Below, piece by piece: positions 8,999 through 18,895 of a DNA stretch of 64,000 nucleotides. Position numbers and translations under genes: made by a program. The notes beneath the pieces were generated by a model. That model saw only the letters and a program-made list of their open reading frames with translations. It was not told where the DNA came from and searched no databases. Origin of the DNA: Caldisericales bacterium (GTDB taxonomy: Bacteria; Caldisericota; Caldisericia; Caldisericales; Caldisericaceae); NCBI GenBank assembly GCA_015489815.1, contig WFZA01000016.1:1-64000 (forward strand). The letters run 5' to 3'. Numbering within the stretch: the first letter of the stretch is position 1; the number at the start of each line of letters is the position of its first letter.

Positions 8999-9980
8999 TC
9001 ACTTCTTTCCTCACCTTTTCCAGAATTTCAGGGTGGTCAGAAATAAAATTAATTGCATTATCTCTGCCCTGCCCAAGCTTAATGTCCCCATAAGAATAAT
9101 AAGAACCTGCTTTTTTAATAACTCCTGCTTTTACTGCTACATCAAACAGGTCTGCAAGTTTTGATACGCCTTTTCCAAAAATCAGGTCAACGATTGCCTC
9201 TCTATATGGAGGAGCCACCTTATTCTTTACGACCTTTATCCTTAACCTGTTGCCGATAACGACACCTTTGTCCTTAATACTTTCTACCCTTCTAATATCA
9301 AGTCTTACAGAGGAGTAAAACTTTAACGCACGACCTCCCGGCGTTACTTCGGGGTTACCGAACACGATACCTATTTTCTCTCTTAATTGATTAATAAATA
9401 TAACACAGGTTTTAGACTTGCTTATAGAACCCGTAAGTTTTCTTAACGCCTGCGACATAAGGCGTGCCTGGACACCCATAAACGAATCTCCCATATCGCC
9501 TTCGAGCTCTGTTTTTGGCACAAGTGCAGCAACTGAATCCAGAACCACGATGTCCACTGCACCAGAGCGCACAAATGTATCGATAATCTCAAGTGCCTGC
9601 TCTGCATAATCCGGTTGTGATATAATCAGGTCGTCAATATTCACACCAAGATTTGCTGCATACTCTGGAGAGAACGCATGCTCAACATCCACAAACAACG
9701 CCTTGCCACCTGCTTTTTGTGCATTTGCAACAGCCTCCAGTGCAAGCGTCGTTTTACCCGTACCTTCAGGGCCGTATATCTCAATAATCCTGCCTCTGGG
9801 AAAACCGCCCGCGCCAAGTGCAATATCCAGAGAAAGAATACCCGTAGGAATTACCTCTACGGAAAGATGCGATTTTTTATCTCCCAGGCGCATTACGGAA
9901 CCCTTGCCAAATTCTTTCTCGACCTGCGCAATAGCAAGTTTAAGCGCATTTTCCTTATTAATATTTTCTTTATTTGCCAT
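8949..9980 (-). CDS. recA: Recombinase RecA
   Basis: RecA catalyses ATP-dependent strand exchange and drives SOS induction where LexA is present. The 343 residues include Walker A GPEGTGKT, the Walker B region [14 protein letters not shown], the L2 region ([19 protein letters not shown]), and PGGRALKFY. The C-terminus is acidic ([11 protein letters not shown]). A GAGAGG ribosome binding site precedes the ATG. Its own promoter lies within the end of thpR. No inverted repeat resembling a LexA site is evident in the 55-nt gap, so SOS control is not supported by this sequence. Confidence 0.98.
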   Translation of the reverse strand: MANKENINKENALKLAIAQVEKEFGKGSVMRLGDKKSHLSVEVIPTGILSLDIALGAGGFPRGRIIEIYGPEGTGKTTLALEAVANAQKAGGKALFVDVEHAFSPEYAANLGVNIDDLIISQPDYAEQALEIIDTFVRSGAVDIVVLDSVAALVPKTELEGDMGDSFMGVQARLMSQALRKLTGSISKSKTCVIFINQLREKIGIVFGNPEVTPGGRALKFYSSVRLDIRRVESIKDKGVVIGNRLRIKVVKNKVAPPYREAIVDLIFGKGVSKLADLFDVAVKAGVIKKAGSYYSYGDIKLGQGRDNAINFISDHPEILEKVRKEVNDKFFGKEEEEESAKQ

Positions 9981-10021
9981 ATTCTTACCTCTCTTTGTAA
10001 AAGTTTCTCTATCTTATTTTC

Positions 10022-10049
10022 ATTATAGTTAATTTTCAGGCGAAATCAA
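10022..10049 (-). promoter_or_regulatory. Promoter of the recA unit
   Basis: Minus-strand TTGATT (10049-10044) and TATAAT (10027-10022) are separated by 16 bp, giving a leader of about 35 nt with a Shine-Dalgarno before the recA ATG at 9980. The -35 box lies in the 3-prime end of thpR. Confidence 0.65.
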
Positions 10050-10566
10050 ACTGAGCAATTACTTCGTATATAGGGCCATACTTAGTTAGAGTGCTTTTCA
10101 CCAGAGATAAACCGCTTGCACTTACACTTAAAGGAGAAAAATCAATGTCGGCACGGGAAATATCAAGAGGTGCGCGTGTCCTGCCCAGCGTTAAGTGTGG
10201 AACATAACTCTTCTCTTGATTGAAACCAAGCGTGTTCAAATCGTTATCTATAACTTTCATCAATTCAATAATTTTCTCTCCGTCCTTCACTGAAATAAAG
10301 ATAACCTTTGCACGCTTTTTATTTGGGAATGCAGAAATGCCCTGATAAATAAAAACAAAATTAGTAAACCTGCTGGCAATGTCTTCCAATTTTGTTTTCA
10401 CAAGATCACTCTGCAAACTTTCTACTTCCCCGAGAAACTTCAGCGTGAGGTGCAAGTTTTCTTTATCTACCCACTTTACATTCTGATACATCCTCATTAG
10501 TCTTTTCTCTATGGAAAATACTTTGCTTTTATTAAGATTCGTTTTTAAGGCTACAAATAATCTCAT
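10036..10566 (-). CDS. thpR: RNA 2-prime,3-prime-cyclic phosphodiesterase (LigT/ThpR family)
   Basis: The 176-residue protein has the two HxTL motifs of the 2H phosphoesterase superfamily, HLTLKFLG (residues ~41-48) and HLTLGRTR (~124-131), plus the N-terminal MRLFVALKT strand. The family hydrolyses 2-prime,3-prime-cyclic phosphates on RNA and can ligate tRNA halves in reverse. The start overlaps the rimO stop by 4 bp, so it is the tail gene of the tig-lon-rimO operon. Confidence 0.92.
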   Translation of the reverse strand: MRLFVALKTNLNKSKVFSIEKRLMRMYQNVKWVDKENLHLTLKFLGEVESLQSDLVKTKLEDIASRFTNFVFIYQGISAFPNKKRAKVIFISVKDGEKIIELMKVIDNDLNTLGFNQEKSYVPHLTLGRTRAPLDISRADIDFSPLSVSASGLSLVKSTLTKYGPIYEVIAQFDFA

Positions 10567-11885
10567 AACTTCCTCAATACTTTTGCAAAGAGTTTCTCTT
10601 CGTCAAAATCGTACACTTTTGCCCTGTAAATGTTTCCTTCCTTTATAGTTTCGTCGCTATCAATCACGACAAAGTCGTCAATCTCCGGTGCATTGTAAAC
10701 TGTTCTGCCTATAAAGGCATTGGCATCTTCATCAAAGTAGTCCACTATGATGTCTACCTGTCTTCCTCTCATATTGGAGAATTTCTCCACATTTATATCG
10801 TGCTGTAATTTCTCAATAATGTGCTGTCTTTCAATTTTAGTTTTCTTATCCACCTGCTTGTCCAATGAATAGCTCTCTGTTCCTTTTTCCCTGAAAAACG
10901 GAAATACGCCAAGATGTTCAAACTTTGCTTTTTTTACAAACTCAACGAGTTCTTTAAATTCTTTTTCGCTTTCTCCTGGAAAACCGACAATTACAGTGGT
11001 ACGGACTGCTATTCCATGAGACTTTATCTTATCAATAAGTAGTTCAATATCTTTTTTACTGCCTATTCTACGCATCCTTTTAAGTATAAAGTCGCTGATG
11101 TGCTGAATGGGTACATCAATGTAAGGCACCACCTTATTATCCCTCGATGCGATGTACTCTATTAACTCGTCAGAAATTTCAGAAGGATATGTGTATAAAA
11201 GCCTGATCCACCTGATACCTTCCACCCTGTTTAGCAGTTTTAGCAAGTCAAGAAGGCTGTTTTTCCCATACAGGTCTATTCCATATTGCGTTGTATCCTG
11301 TGCAATCAAAATGAGTTCTTTTACACCGTTCGCTGCAAGAGACTCTGCTTCTGAAATAAGAAATTCCACATCAAAGCTGTGCACAGGCCCTTTAATTTTA
11401 GGGATCAAACAAAAAGCACACTTATGATTGCAACCATCTGCTATTTTAAGATACTCGTAATGAGGAAGTGTGATCTGCAAACGGGCAAACTCCTCAGAGC
11501 GCACCGTGCTATCAACAAATACTTTTCCTTTTCCAAGCAGCGCATTCTCTACATCTCCAATGTTGTTTGTTCCAGTTATTGCATCTACCTCCGGAAATTT
11601 TTCTAACAGTTTTTCCTTTACGAGAGAAGGATAACATCCCGAAACGATAACTTTTGCAACTTTACCACCTTTCTTTTTTTCGATAAACTCTTTTATTACC
11701 GCTTCAGATTCCTCTCTTGCACTTTCGAGAAAGGCACAGGTATTAATGATAACGGAGCGCGCTTCGTCTGCATCGAATGTAACAGAAAAACCGTCCTGTA
11801 TAAGGAGGCCCAATATTCTTTCACTATCCACTATATTCTTGGGGCATCCAAGACTCACGATCCCAATAGGTTCAAAATTTCTCAT
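10563..11885 (-). CDS. rimO: Ribosomal protein S12 methylthiotransferase
   Basis: RimO is a radical-SAM enzyme that methylthiolates an Asp of ribosomal protein S12. The 440 residues have the MTTase domain with three cluster cysteines (SLGCPKN, NTCAF, SGCYP), the radical-SAM motif CNHKCAFCLIPKIKG and a C-terminal TRAM domain. IKGPVHS and the SLGCPKN start favour RimO over MiaB or MtaB. It begins directly at the stop codon of the rodZ-like gene. Confidence 0.95.
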   Translation of the reverse strand: MRNFEPIGIVSLGCPKNIVDSERILGLLIQDGFSVTFDADEARSVIINTCAFLESAREESEAVIKEFIEKKKGGKVAKVIVSGCYPSLVKEKLLEKFPEVDAITGTNNIGDVENALLGKGKVFVDSTVRSEEFARLQITLPHYEYLKIADGCNHKCAFCLIPKIKGPVHSFDVEFLISEAESLAANGVKELILIAQDTTQYGIDLYGKNSLLDLLKLLNRVEGIRWIRLLYTYPSEISDELIEYIASRDNKVVPYIDVPIQHISDFILKRMRRIGSKKDIELLIDKIKSHGIAVRTTVIVGFPGESEKEFKELVEFVKKAKFEHLGVFPFFREKGTESYSLDKQVDKKTKIERQHIIEKLQHDINVEKFSNMRGRQVDIIVDYFDEDANAFIGRTVYNAPEIDDFVVIDSDETIKEGNIYRAKVYDFDEEKLFAKVLRKL

Positions 11886-12632
11886 TTAAGGTTTTTTGTA
11901 TACAACCTCCACGACTTTCTTATTTTTACTCACAACGCCTAATTTTTTCCCGTTCAGAGCAACAAATGCATGCGTTGCGTTTCCAAACAGAATTTTTACA
12001 TAGTTCTTCCCCTTGAACTCTTTTTTCTCACCGGGGTGAATAAAAAGCTGAGTATACTTTCCATCAATCGTAACACCCACCCAGCACAACCTATCTGCAG
12101 AAACCACGACATCCACGCCAGAGTAGACCTTTTTTGGAGGATTTGGCTTATTTTCTGAAGAAGGCGGATTCTGTTCACTTGCAGGCTTCTGCTGACCTGA
12201 CGAAGGAGTTTTATTCCCGCCTTCAGAAGAGTTTTTACTTTCGGAGGGTATCGTAATTTGCCTCCCCGAATTATTTCCCGGACGGCTACTTAACGAATAC
12301 TTCACGAACATACCGAGAACAACCGCAATAATAACAGCACCGATAACGACAAAAGGCGTAATGTTATTTTTACTTTTATTGGGCTGATGAGTATCTTCTT
12401 TCTTCTTAAAAAGAGACTTGTATTGTAATACAAGAGGCTCCGGGTCAATCCCAAGAGCCTCCGCATACTTCCTTATGTAAGCATTCACAAAACCGTCGTA
12501 GCGCTCAAACTTATTGTTTTCTATCTGCTCAAGATAATACTTCCGAATGAGCGTTTTATTTGCTATGTCTTCCAGCGTAAGGTGTTGCTTTTCCCTTTCG
12601 CTTTTTAGGTAATTGCCAATATTAAGTTTCAA
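11886..12632 (-). CDS. RodZ-like helix-turn-helix membrane protein
   Basis: The 248-residue protein has an N-terminal Xre/RodZ helix-turn-helix domain (GNYLKSEREKQHLTLEDIA, residues 5-70), one membrane helix (~93-112), a Ser/Pro/Asn-rich linker (~113-165) and a C-terminal beta domain of the DUF4115 type (VVSADRLCWVGVTIDG). In model bacteria RodZ links MreB to the envelope; no mreB is present in this window. The start overlaps the end of lon by 11 bp. The role in cell shape is inferred from the family. Confidence 0.82.
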   Translation of the reverse strand: MKLNIGNYLKSEREKQHLTLEDIANKTLIRKYYLEQIENNKFERYDGFVNAYIRKYAEALGIDPEPLVLQYKSLFKKKEDTHQPNKSKNNITPFVVIGAVIIAVVLGMFVKYSLSSRPGNNSGRQITIPSESKNSSEGGNKTPSSGQQKPASEQNPPSSENKPNPPKKVYSGVDVVVSADRLCWVGVTIDGKYTQLFIHPGEKKEFKGKNYVKILFGNATHAFVALNGKKLGVVSKNKKVVEVVYKKP

Positions 12633-14940
12633 AGGCTACCTTTAACACCTCCTCGACATTGTCAATTAAAACAAACTTTAGTTTGTTTTTTGCAACTTTT
12701 GGAATCTTTTTCAGGTCATTTTTGTTCTGCTTAGGCAAAACAATCGTCTTGATGCCGGCTCTATAAGCACCCAGTACTTTTTCTTTTATGCCACCAACGG
12801 GCAAAACTCTTCCCCGTAAAGTAATTTCACCTGTCATTGCAACATCTTTATTCACAGGCTTCTCCGTAAGAATGGAAACGAGAGTCGTGAAAATTGTAAT
12901 TCCTGCAGAAGGGCCTTCCTTTGGCACAGCGCCTTCAGGTACGTGAATGTGTATATCGTACTTATTGTAAAAATCCGGGTCTATTCCAAACTTTTTTGCA
13001 TGCGAGCGCACATAACTCAATGCAGCCTGAGCGCTCTCTTTCATTACATCGCCAAGCTGCCCCGTCAAAATTAAATTTCCCTTCCCTTTCATTTTCGTCG
13101 CCTCAATGTAAACGATGTCACCACCAGCAGAAGTTACGACCATGCCACAAGCAACGCCTACCTGGCTTTTCTTCTCCTGCATACTTACAGGGAACACAGG
13201 ATTACCAAGGTATTTTTCGAGGTTCTTCGTAGTAACTATCACTTTTACAGAACCCTTTTCTGCTTTTTCCTTTGCGACCTTGCGCATTACTTTCATAATT
13301 ATGCGCTCAAGATTCCTGAGCCCTGCTTCGCGCGTATATTCTCTGATTATTCTTAGTAAAGCATTATTACTAAACTCGAGTTCCTTTTCAGTAACGCCGT
13401 GTGCCTTTAACTGTTTTGGTATAATAAACTTCTTCGCTATTTCTATCTTTTCTTCGTCAATGTATCCCGGAAGAGAAATAACCTCCATTCTGTCAAGCAG
13501 AGCAGGTGGAATTGTATCCACGATGTTTGCAGTCGTAATAAATAACACTTCTGATAAATCAAACGGGAGCTCTATGTAATGGTCAGAAAATGCGTTATTC
13601 TGCTCAGGGTCAAGCGCTTCAAGCAATGCGGCAGTTGGGTCGCCTCTAAAATCTGCACCCACTTTGTCAATTTCGTCCAGCAGGAAAACAGGATTTTTAA
13701 CGCCTGCCTGTTTTATACCCTGAATAATCCTACCAGGCATTGCCCCCACATAAGTCCTTCTGTGTCCTCTTATTTCTGCTTCGTCTCTGATGCCGCCAAG
13801 AGAAACATGGACAAACTTTCTGTTCAAAGCCTCTGCTATAGAACGCCCAAGAGATGTTTTTCCAACACCTGGAGGCCCTACAAAACATATAATCGGACCT
13901 TTAATGTTCTTTGTAAGTTTTTTAACGGCAATAATCTCGAGGATTCTTTCCTTAATGTCGTTAAGGTCGTAGTGGTTCTTATCAAGAATTTCCTTTGCCT
14001 TTTTAATGTCTATACGGTCCCTCGTCCGTTTATCCCAGGGAAGGTCAATCAACCAGTCCAAATATGTACGGATTACGGCACTCTCAGGGCTCATTGCCGG
14101 TATTTTTTTGAGCCTTTCTAATTCCTCTTCTATTTTATCTTTTACATAAGAAGGAAACTTCCTTCCCTTCATCTTCTTTTTATATTCGCCTATTTCACCG
14201 ACTTCTTCGCCTACTTCACCGAGTTCTTTTTCAATTTCTTTCAGTTTTTCTCTAAGGAAGTATTCCTTTTGGCTTTTCTCTATTTTATTCCGTACCTCTT
14301 CGTCTATCTTTCGGCTTAACTCCAAGATTTCGTCTTCTCGCTCAAGATAGCGGACGATCTTTTTAAGTCTTTCTGTAACATCAACTGTTGAAAGTAAGTC
14401 CTGCTTTTCCTCAATACTTAAAAACAGATTGGCCGCGACTATGTCTGCAAATCTGTCAGGATCAGTTGCATTCGTTAAAGACACAATAATATCCTGTGGT
14501 ACTTTTTTATTTAGCTCTGCATAAAGAGAAAACTTCTCCACTATGAGCCTCATCAACGCGTCCTGCTCAAGAGTTTTCTGAGACTCATTCTTCTCTATAG
14601 GCTCTACATCCACTTTCCAGTAAGGTTCGTTTGTATAAAACTTTTTAATTCTTACTCTCTGAATACCCTCAACAAAAATTCTGTAAGTTCCATCAGGAAG
14701 CTTTAATATTTGTAGAATTTCGGCTCCTACGCCAACAGAATACACATCATTTTCAGTGGGTTCTTCTACAATTCCCTTTTTCTGCGTGGCAAGTACAATC
14801 CTTTTGTTCGTTTCGAGGGCTTTCTCTATGGAAGCAATCGACTTCTGCCTGCCAACGAGAAGTGGAATTACCATATAAGGAAATACTACAATATTTCTAA
14901 GCGGTATAAAAGGTGCTTCAGTCATATCCCAGTTCTTCAA
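12622..14940 (-). CDS. lon: ATP-dependent protease La (Lon)
   Basis: Lon degrades damaged and regulatory proteins. The 772 residues show the N-terminal substrate domain ([21 protein letters not shown]), a coiled coil, the AAA+ module with Walker [10 protein letters not shown] and Walker B FLLDEIDK, and a C-terminal peptidase with the catalytic dyad Ser in [10 protein letters not shown] and Lys in [10 protein letters not shown]. It follows clpX by 11 nt in an operon dedicated to protein quality control. Confidence 0.98.
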   Translation of the reverse strand: MKNWDMTEAPFIPLRNIVVFPYMVIPLLVGRQKSIASIEKALETNKRIVLATQKKGIVEEPTENDVYSVGVGAEILQILKLPDGTYRIFVEGIQRVRIKKFYTNEPYWKVDVEPIEKNESQKTLEQDALMRLIVEKFSLYAELNKKVPQDIIVSLTNATDPDRFADIVAANLFLSIEEKQDLLSTVDVTERLKKIVRYLEREDEILELSRKIDEEVRNKIEKSQKEYFLREKLKEIEKELGEVGEEVGEIGEYKKKMKGRKFPSYVKDKIEEELERLKKIPAMSPESAVIRTYLDWLIDLPWDKRTRDRIDIKKAKEILDKNHYDLNDIKERILEIIAVKKLTKNIKGPIICFVGPPGVGKTSLGRSIAEALNRKFVHVSLGGIRDEAEIRGHRRTYVGAMPGRIIQGIKQAGVKNPVFLLDEIDKVGADFRGDPTAALLEALDPEQNNAFSDHYIELPFDLSEVLFITTANIVDTIPPALLDRMEVISLPGYIDEEKIEIAKKFIIPKQLKAHGVTEKELEFSNNALLRIIREYTREAGLRNLERIIMKVMRKVAKEKAEKGSVKVIVTTKNLEKYLGNPVFPVSMQEKKSQVGVACGMVVTSAGGDIVYIEATKMKGKGNLILTGQLGDVMKESAQAALSYVRSHAKKFGIDPDFYNKYDIHIHVPEGAVPKEGPSAGITIFTTLVSILTEKPVNKDVAMTGEITLRGRVLPVGGIKEKVLGAYRAGIKTIVLPKQNKNDLKKIPKVAKNKLKFVLIDNVEEVLKVAFET

Positions 14941-14951
14941 TCTACCACCTC

Positions 14952-16184
14952 CTATGCAATTTTTTTGATGTAAGTTCTTTTACCTGATGAATCCAGAAGT
15001 ACTGCCTGCTCGGTTCCTGCGAGGAATTCCTTTGTAATAATGCACTTTTTGACATTTTTTAGGCTGGGAAGAGTATACATGAGTTCCATCATCGATTGCT
15101 CCATAATAGACTTAAGCCCTCTTGCACCAATTCCTAATTCAATTGCTTTATCCGCGATGTATCCAAGTGCTTCGTCTTCAAATTCAAGTTCCACATTATC
15201 AAAAGCAAAAATTTCTTTGTATTGTTTTACGAGAGAATTCTTAGGTTTGTACAGAATTTCTATAAGTTCTGCACGAGAAAGTGCTTTAAGCCTTGCAACC
15301 ACAGGAAAACGCCCCACGAATTCCGGCAGCATACCAAACTTAACGAGATCCTGTGGCAAGATTTTAATGTCCTCAGCCTTAACATCCTTAGTCTCACTTC
15401 CAAACCCAATTTTTCTTTTCTTCACCCTACTCAGCAAAATGTCTTCAATTCCGTCAAATGTGCCACCACCTATAAAAAGTATGTCTTTTGTGTTCACTTT
15501 TATAAATTCCTGATACGGGTGTTTTCTCCCACCAGCAGGAGGCACATTTGCAACAGTCCCTTCAACGATTTTTAACAACGCCTGCTGTACCCCTTCGCCG
15601 GAAACATCCCTCGTAATGGAAGGATTTTCACTTTTTCTCCCGATTTTATCTATTTCGTCCAGATAAACGATGCCTTTTTCTGCTCTGCTTACATTGAAGT
15701 CCGTGAGCTGTAACAAACGCTGGATCACAGTTTCCACATCTTCTCCAACATATCCCGCTTCCGTAAGAGAGGTAGTATCAGAGATAGATAACGGCACTCC
15801 TATAATCTGCGAAAGAACTCGCGCAAAAAGAGTTTTCCCAGAACCTGTAGGCCCTACAAGCAATATATTGCTTTTTTCTATGTTTACATCGTCCTTATTT
15901 GCCAGAATGCGCTTATAGTGATTATACGCTGCAACAGAAATAATTTTCTTTGCTTCTTCCTGTCCTATAATGTACTCGTCCAACTTTCTATGGATTTCTT
16001 TAGGCGTAGGTAAATTCTTGAGTTCGTTCTGAGTTCTCTTTGACTCCTCTGCTCTTACGATGTTGTAAGCTTTCCTTATGCATTCATCACAGATGTAAAT
16101 ACCGTTAGGACCTGCGACTAATTTGTTTACTTCTTTATAACTTTTTCCACAGAAAGAGCAACGAGGCTCTTTTATTTCATCCAC
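14952..16184 (-). CDS. clpX: ATP-dependent Clp protease ATP-binding subunit ClpX
   Basis: ClpX unfolds substrates and feeds them to ClpP. The 410 residues contain the N-terminal C4 zinc-binding domain (CSFCGK then CDECI), Walker A GPTGSGKT, Walker B VYLDEIDK, and an IGFG-type ClpP-contacting loop (RKIGFGSE). SmpB is present in the window at 25 kb, consistent with tag-directed degradation of trans-translated products, although no tmRNA was seen. The start overlaps the clpP stop by one base. Confidence 0.98.
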   Translation of the reverse strand: MDEIKEPRCSFCGKSYKEVNKLVAGPNGIYICDECIRKAYNIVRAEESKRTQNELKNLPTPKEIHRKLDEYIIGQEEAKKIISVAAYNHYKRILANKDDVNIEKSNILLVGPTGSGKTLFARVLSQIIGVPLSISDTTSLTEAGYVGEDVETVIQRLLQLTDFNVSRAEKGIVYLDEIDKIGRKSENPSITRDVSGEGVQQALLKIVEGTVANVPPAGGRKHPYQEFIKVNTKDILFIGGGTFDGIEDILLSRVKKRKIGFGSETKDVKAEDIKILPQDLVKFGMLPEFVGRFPVVARLKALSRAELIEILYKPKNSLVKQYKEIFAFDNVELEFEDEALGYIADKAIELGIGARGLKSIMEQSMMELMYTLPSLKNVKKCIITKEFLAGTEQAVLLDSSGKRTYIKKIA

Positions 16185-16789
16185 TAATCTTTTTCACCTC
16201 CAAGCGTTCGTGAACGCTTTATAATCTGGTCTATAATACCGTATGCCTTTGCATCTTCAGGCGACATATAAAAGTCACGCTCCGTATCTCTTTGCACCTT
16301 TTCAAGAGGCTGCCCCGTGTGCAATGCAATTATCTCGTTTCCCATTTTTTTAATCCTGAGGATTTCCTTTGCCTGAATTTCCACATCTGTAGCCTGTCCC
16401 TGTGCACCACCCCACGGCTGGTGAATCATAATACGAGAATGAGGCAAAGCAAAGCGCTTTCCTTTCTCGCCAGCAGCAAGCAGTATTGCAGCAAGCGACG
16501 CTGCCTGTCCAAGACAAATAGTAGAAACAGGCGCTTTAATGTACTGCATCGTATCGTAAATTGCCATTCCGGGAATTACTTCTCCCCCGGGACTGTTAAT
16601 GTAGAGGTAAATGTCCCTCGTCGGATCCTGTGCTTCCAAAAAAAGCATTTCGGCAACAATGAGGTCTGCAACCTCGCCGTTTATTTCCCCGGTTAAAAAA
16701 ATAATCCTATCTTTTAATAAGCGCGAGAATATATCGTAACTTCTTTCTGTACGCCCATTTTCTTCGATTACAAATGGAACTATTGGCAT
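16184..16789 (-). CDS. clpP: ATP-dependent Clp protease proteolytic subunit
   Basis: The 201-residue serine protease has the catalytic Ser98 in LGQAASLAA and His123 in [10 protein letters not shown], with the Asp near residue 172. The family forms a tetradecameric chamber. Starting from MPIVPFVIE there is no obvious long propeptide. It begins 2 nt after the tig stop and is followed directly by clpX, the classical tig-clpP-clpX order. Confidence 0.98.
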   Translation of the reverse strand: MPIVPFVIEENGRTERSYDIFSRLLKDRIIFLTGEINGEVADLIVAEMLFLEAQDPTRDIYLYINSPGGEVIPGMAIYDTMQYIKAPVSTICLGQAASLAAILLAAGEKGKRFALPHSRIMIHQPWGGAQGQATDVEIQAKEILRIKKMGNEIIALHTGQPLEKVQRDTERDFYMSPEDAKAYGIIDQIIKRSRTLGGEKD

Positions 16790-16791
16790 AC

Positions 16792-18078
16792 TTACTCATC
16801 CCCTTTCGTTTCTTGCTTTTTCTTTTCTTCTTCCTCTGTCTTTTCTTCGTTAACTTTTTCCTCTTTAATTATAGCACGATCCTTTAAGAAAGAAATTGCT
16901 TTGTTCCTGAGAAGCTGGTCCTCTATGATAGACTTCACATCTTCAGAAAGCCTGACATTCTTGCTTGAAATGTTTTGCTCTTTTATAAATCTGTCAAACT
17001 CAGCTTTAATCTCATCATCAGTCACCTTAATGTTCTCTTTTTTAATAATTGCCCTGATAATTAAGTCTTTTTTAATGTCTTTTATTACGGACTTCCTAAT
17101 ACCTTCCTTTAGTTCTTCAAGCTTGTCAGGAGCATCCTTAAATGCATCAGTTAACTTAATGCCGTGTTTTAAGTACTGATTCTCCAGATCTTTAAACCTG
17201 CTTTCAGTTTCTTCTTTTACGAGTTTTTCAGGAAGTTCTACATCTAATTTGTCAGCAAGAATTTCAAGTGCTTCGTTTCCTTTTGATTCCTCAAGCTGCG
17301 TTTCTTTATTCTTTAATGCTTCTTCCCTGATGCTCTTTTTCATATTTTCAAGGTCGTCAAATCCTGCATCTTTTGCAAGCTCGTCGTCTATTTCAGGTAC
17401 TTTCTTTTCCTTGACTGCGACAACTTTAACCTGAACCGTCATATTATCTGACTTTACTTCAAATGTATCTCCAGCTTTTTTACCGACGATTTGCTCGTCA
17501 AAGTCACCCACGAATTGTTTCTTACCTACTTCAAGCGTCACATCTTTCCAATCCGCATCTTTAACTTCGTTGATCTTGTACTGAACATCTACAAGGTCAC
17601 CTTCTTTTGCTGCCCTATCTACTTCTTTTACCTCTGTAAATGTATCCTGCAAATCTTTTAATTTCTTTTCAACTTCTTTATCCACTTCGTTCAAGTCTAG
17701 AATAACATCAATCTTTTCAGGAACTTCGACATCTACATCGGGTAAAAATTCTACCGTAAAAGTAAGTACGACCTCGTTTTCGTCGAGTTTATCAAGTTTT
17801 ACATCTGGCCTTGTGATAGGATTTATTTTTTCTTTTGCTAAAAACTCATCCAGATCCTTCTGCATCAATTCGTCCAGAGCTTCCTCGAGAAGCCTGCTCT
17901 CACCAACAAAACGCGCACCGATTTCGTAAGGTGCTTTTCCTTTTCTGAATCCAGGAACATTTACTTTGCCGGCAAGTTTTTTATAGGCACTTCTCTTGGC
18001 TTTCTCAATTTCTTCCCCCGTGTTTTTTGACTGAAAAACTACTTTCGTGTTCGTTTTTTCTTTAACCTCGTAACTCAT
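16792..18078 (-). CDS. tig: Trigger factor
   Basis: Trigger factor is the ribosome-bound chaperone and prolyl isomerase. The 428 residues include the ribosome-binding signature region [13 protein letters not shown] (residues ~37-50), a PPIase FKBP-like domain (~145-240: [11 protein letters not shown]) and a long helical C-terminal domain ending in a highly acidic/basic tail rich in Glu and Lys. A short AGGAG motif precedes the ATG; transcription probably continues from the tRNA cluster just upstream, since no separate promoter is evident in the 27-nt gap. Confidence 0.96.
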   Translation of the reverse strand: MSYEVKEKTNTKVVFQSKNTGEEIEKAKRSAYKKLAGKVNVPGFRKGKAPYEIGARFVGESRLLEEALDELMQKDLDEFLAKEKINPITRPDVKLDKLDENEVVLTFTVEFLPDVDVEVPEKIDVILDLNEVDKEVEKKLKDLQDTFTEVKEVDRAAKEGDLVDVQYKINEVKDADWKDVTLEVGKKQFVGDFDEQIVGKKAGDTFEVKSDNMTVQVKVVAVKEKKVPEIDDELAKDAGFDDLENMKKSIREEALKNKETQLEESKGNEALEILADKLDVELPEKLVKEETESRFKDLENQYLKHGIKLTDAFKDAPDKLEELKEGIRKSVIKDIKKDLIIRAIIKKENIKVTDDEIKAEFDRFIKEQNISSKNVRLSEDVKSIIEDQLLRNKAISFLKDRAIIKEEKVNEEKTEEEEKKKQETKGDE

Positions 18079-18105
18079 TTCAAAACTCCTTTCCTAATAT
18101 AAAAA

Positions 18106-18190
18106 TGGTGCGAAGGGCGGGACTTGAACCCGCATGGGTTTCCCCACTGGATCCTAAGTCCAGCGCGTCTTCCAATTCCGCCACCCTCGC
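18106..18190 (-). tRNA. tRNA-Leu (anticodon TAG)
   Basis: Acceptor stem GCGAGGG pairs with CCTTCGC, the T-loop is TTCAAGT, the variable arm is long (class II), and the anticodon loop is CTTAGGA, giving TAG. CCA is encoded. It is the last and promoter-distal tRNA, 27 nt upstream of tig. Confidence 0.96.
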
Positions 18191-18219
18191 ACTTTCCTCG
18201 AAATGTTCACCATAAAAAA

Positions 18220-18295
18220 TGGTGGGTCCTGCGGGACTCGAACCCGCAACCCACGGATTAAGAGTCCGTTGCTCTACCAATTGAGCCAAGGACCC
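18220..18295 (-). tRNA. tRNA-Lys (anticodon CTT)
   Basis: Acceptor GGGTCCT pairs with AGGACCC; anticodon loop CTCTTAA gives CTT; T-loop TTCGAGT; CCA encoded. Confidence 0.96.
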
Positions 18296-18307
18296 ACCTG
18301 TAAAACC

Positions 18308-18383
18308 TGGCGCGCCTAGCAGGAGTCGAACCCGCAACCAACGGATCCGAAGTCCGCCGCTCTATCCATTGAGCTATAGGCGC
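18308..18383 (-). tRNA. tRNA-Arg (anticodon TCG)
   Basis: Acceptor GCGCCTA pairs with TAGGCGC; anticodon loop CTTCGGA gives TCG; T-loop TTCGACT; CCA encoded. One of three arginine isoacceptors in the cluster. Confidence 0.95.
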
Positions 18384-18392
18384 TCTTCATTC

Positions 18393-18469
18393 TGGTGCGC
18401 CCAACAGGATTTGAACCTGTGGCCTGCGGATTAGGAATCCGCCGCTCTATCCTACTGAGCTATGGGCGC
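18393..18469 (-). tRNA. tRNA-Arg (anticodon CCT)
   Basis: Acceptor GCGCCCA pairs with TGGGCGC; anticodon loop TTCCTAA gives CCT; T-loop TTCAAAT; CCA encoded. Confidence 0.95.
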
Positions 18470-18500
18470 TTCTGTTTTTCCGCCCACCTTTGCACCGTTA

Positions 18501-18577
18501 TGGGGTGGGTGAGGAGATTCGAACTCCCAACAACCGGATCCACAGTCCGGTACTCTAACCATTGAGCTACACCCACC
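18501..18577 (-). tRNA. tRNA-His (anticodon GTG)
   Basis: Acceptor GTGGGTG with the extra 5-prime G (position -1) opposite the discriminator C, as expected for tRNA-His; anticodon loop CTGTGGA gives GTG; T-loop TTCGAAT; CCA encoded. Confidence 0.96.
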
Positions 18578-18586
18578 ATTAAAAAA

Positions 18587-18663
18587 TGGCGCGCCCAGCC
18601 GGATTCGAACCAGCGACCGACGGATTAGAAATCCGTTGCTCTATCCTGCTGAGCTATGGGCGC
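18587..18663 (-). tRNA. tRNA-Arg (anticodon TCT)
   Basis: Acceptor GCGCCCA pairs with TGGGCGC; anticodon loop TTTCTAA gives TCT, the reader of AGA; T-loop TTCGAAT; CCA encoded. Its body closely resembles the CCT gene at 18393, suggesting duplication. Confidence 0.95.
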
Positions 18664-18673
18664 TTTACCGCTC

Positions 18674-18750
18674 TGGTCGGGGCGAGAGGATTCGAACCTC
18701 CGATCTCATGGTCCCAAACCATGCGCGTTACCAAACTACGCCACACCCCG
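18674..18750 (-). tRNA. tRNA-Pro (anticodon TGG)
   Basis: Acceptor CGGGGTG pairs with CGCCCCG (one G-T type pair); anticodon loop TTTGGGA gives TGG; T-loop TTCGAAT; CCA encoded. First gene of the cluster, nine nt after the -10 box. Confidence 0.96.
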
Positions 18751-18759
18751 CACAAGCAT

Positions 18760-18787
18760 ATTTTATAGATAACTGTTAAAAAATCAA
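18760..18787 (-). promoter_or_regulatory. Promoter of the tRNA cluster and tig-clpPX-lon operon
   Basis: Minus-strand TTGATT (18787-18782) and TAAAAT (18765-18760) are 16 bp apart, with the tRNA-Pro 5-prime end 9 nt further on. It is the only promoter-like sequence seen before tig. Confidence 0.6.
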
Positions 18788-18836
18788 GTATTAACAAAAA
18801 ATTTATTTAAACATGGCAAAAAGCTGCACAAAAGTA

Positions 18837-18863
18837 TTGATTTTGTACGCCAAAATATATAAT
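18837..18863 (+). promoter_or_regulatory. Probable promoter of the patB-type gene
   Basis: TTGATT (18837-18842) and TATAAT (18858-18863) are 15 bp apart, a slightly short spacing. The leader is about 25 nt and holds GGAGG (18887-18891) before ATG 18896. Confidence 0.5.
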
Positions 18864-18895
18864 GAGAGAAACTTAATTTTACAAATGGAGGCACT

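Noticed and set aside
9981-10035. LexA operator before recA
   Set aside because: No inverted repeat of a known LexA type is visible in the gap or over the promoter.
18080-18337. An 85-codon minus-strand frame through three tRNA genes
   Set aside because: It only reads through tRNA-Leu, tRNA-Lys and part of tRNA-Arg sequence.
18586-18768. A 60-codon plus-strand frame across the tRNA-Arg and tRNA-Pro genes (contains GFEPATDGLEIRC)
   Set aside because: It is the antisense reading of tRNA genes, a well-known source of false proteins; the tRNA folds are clear.
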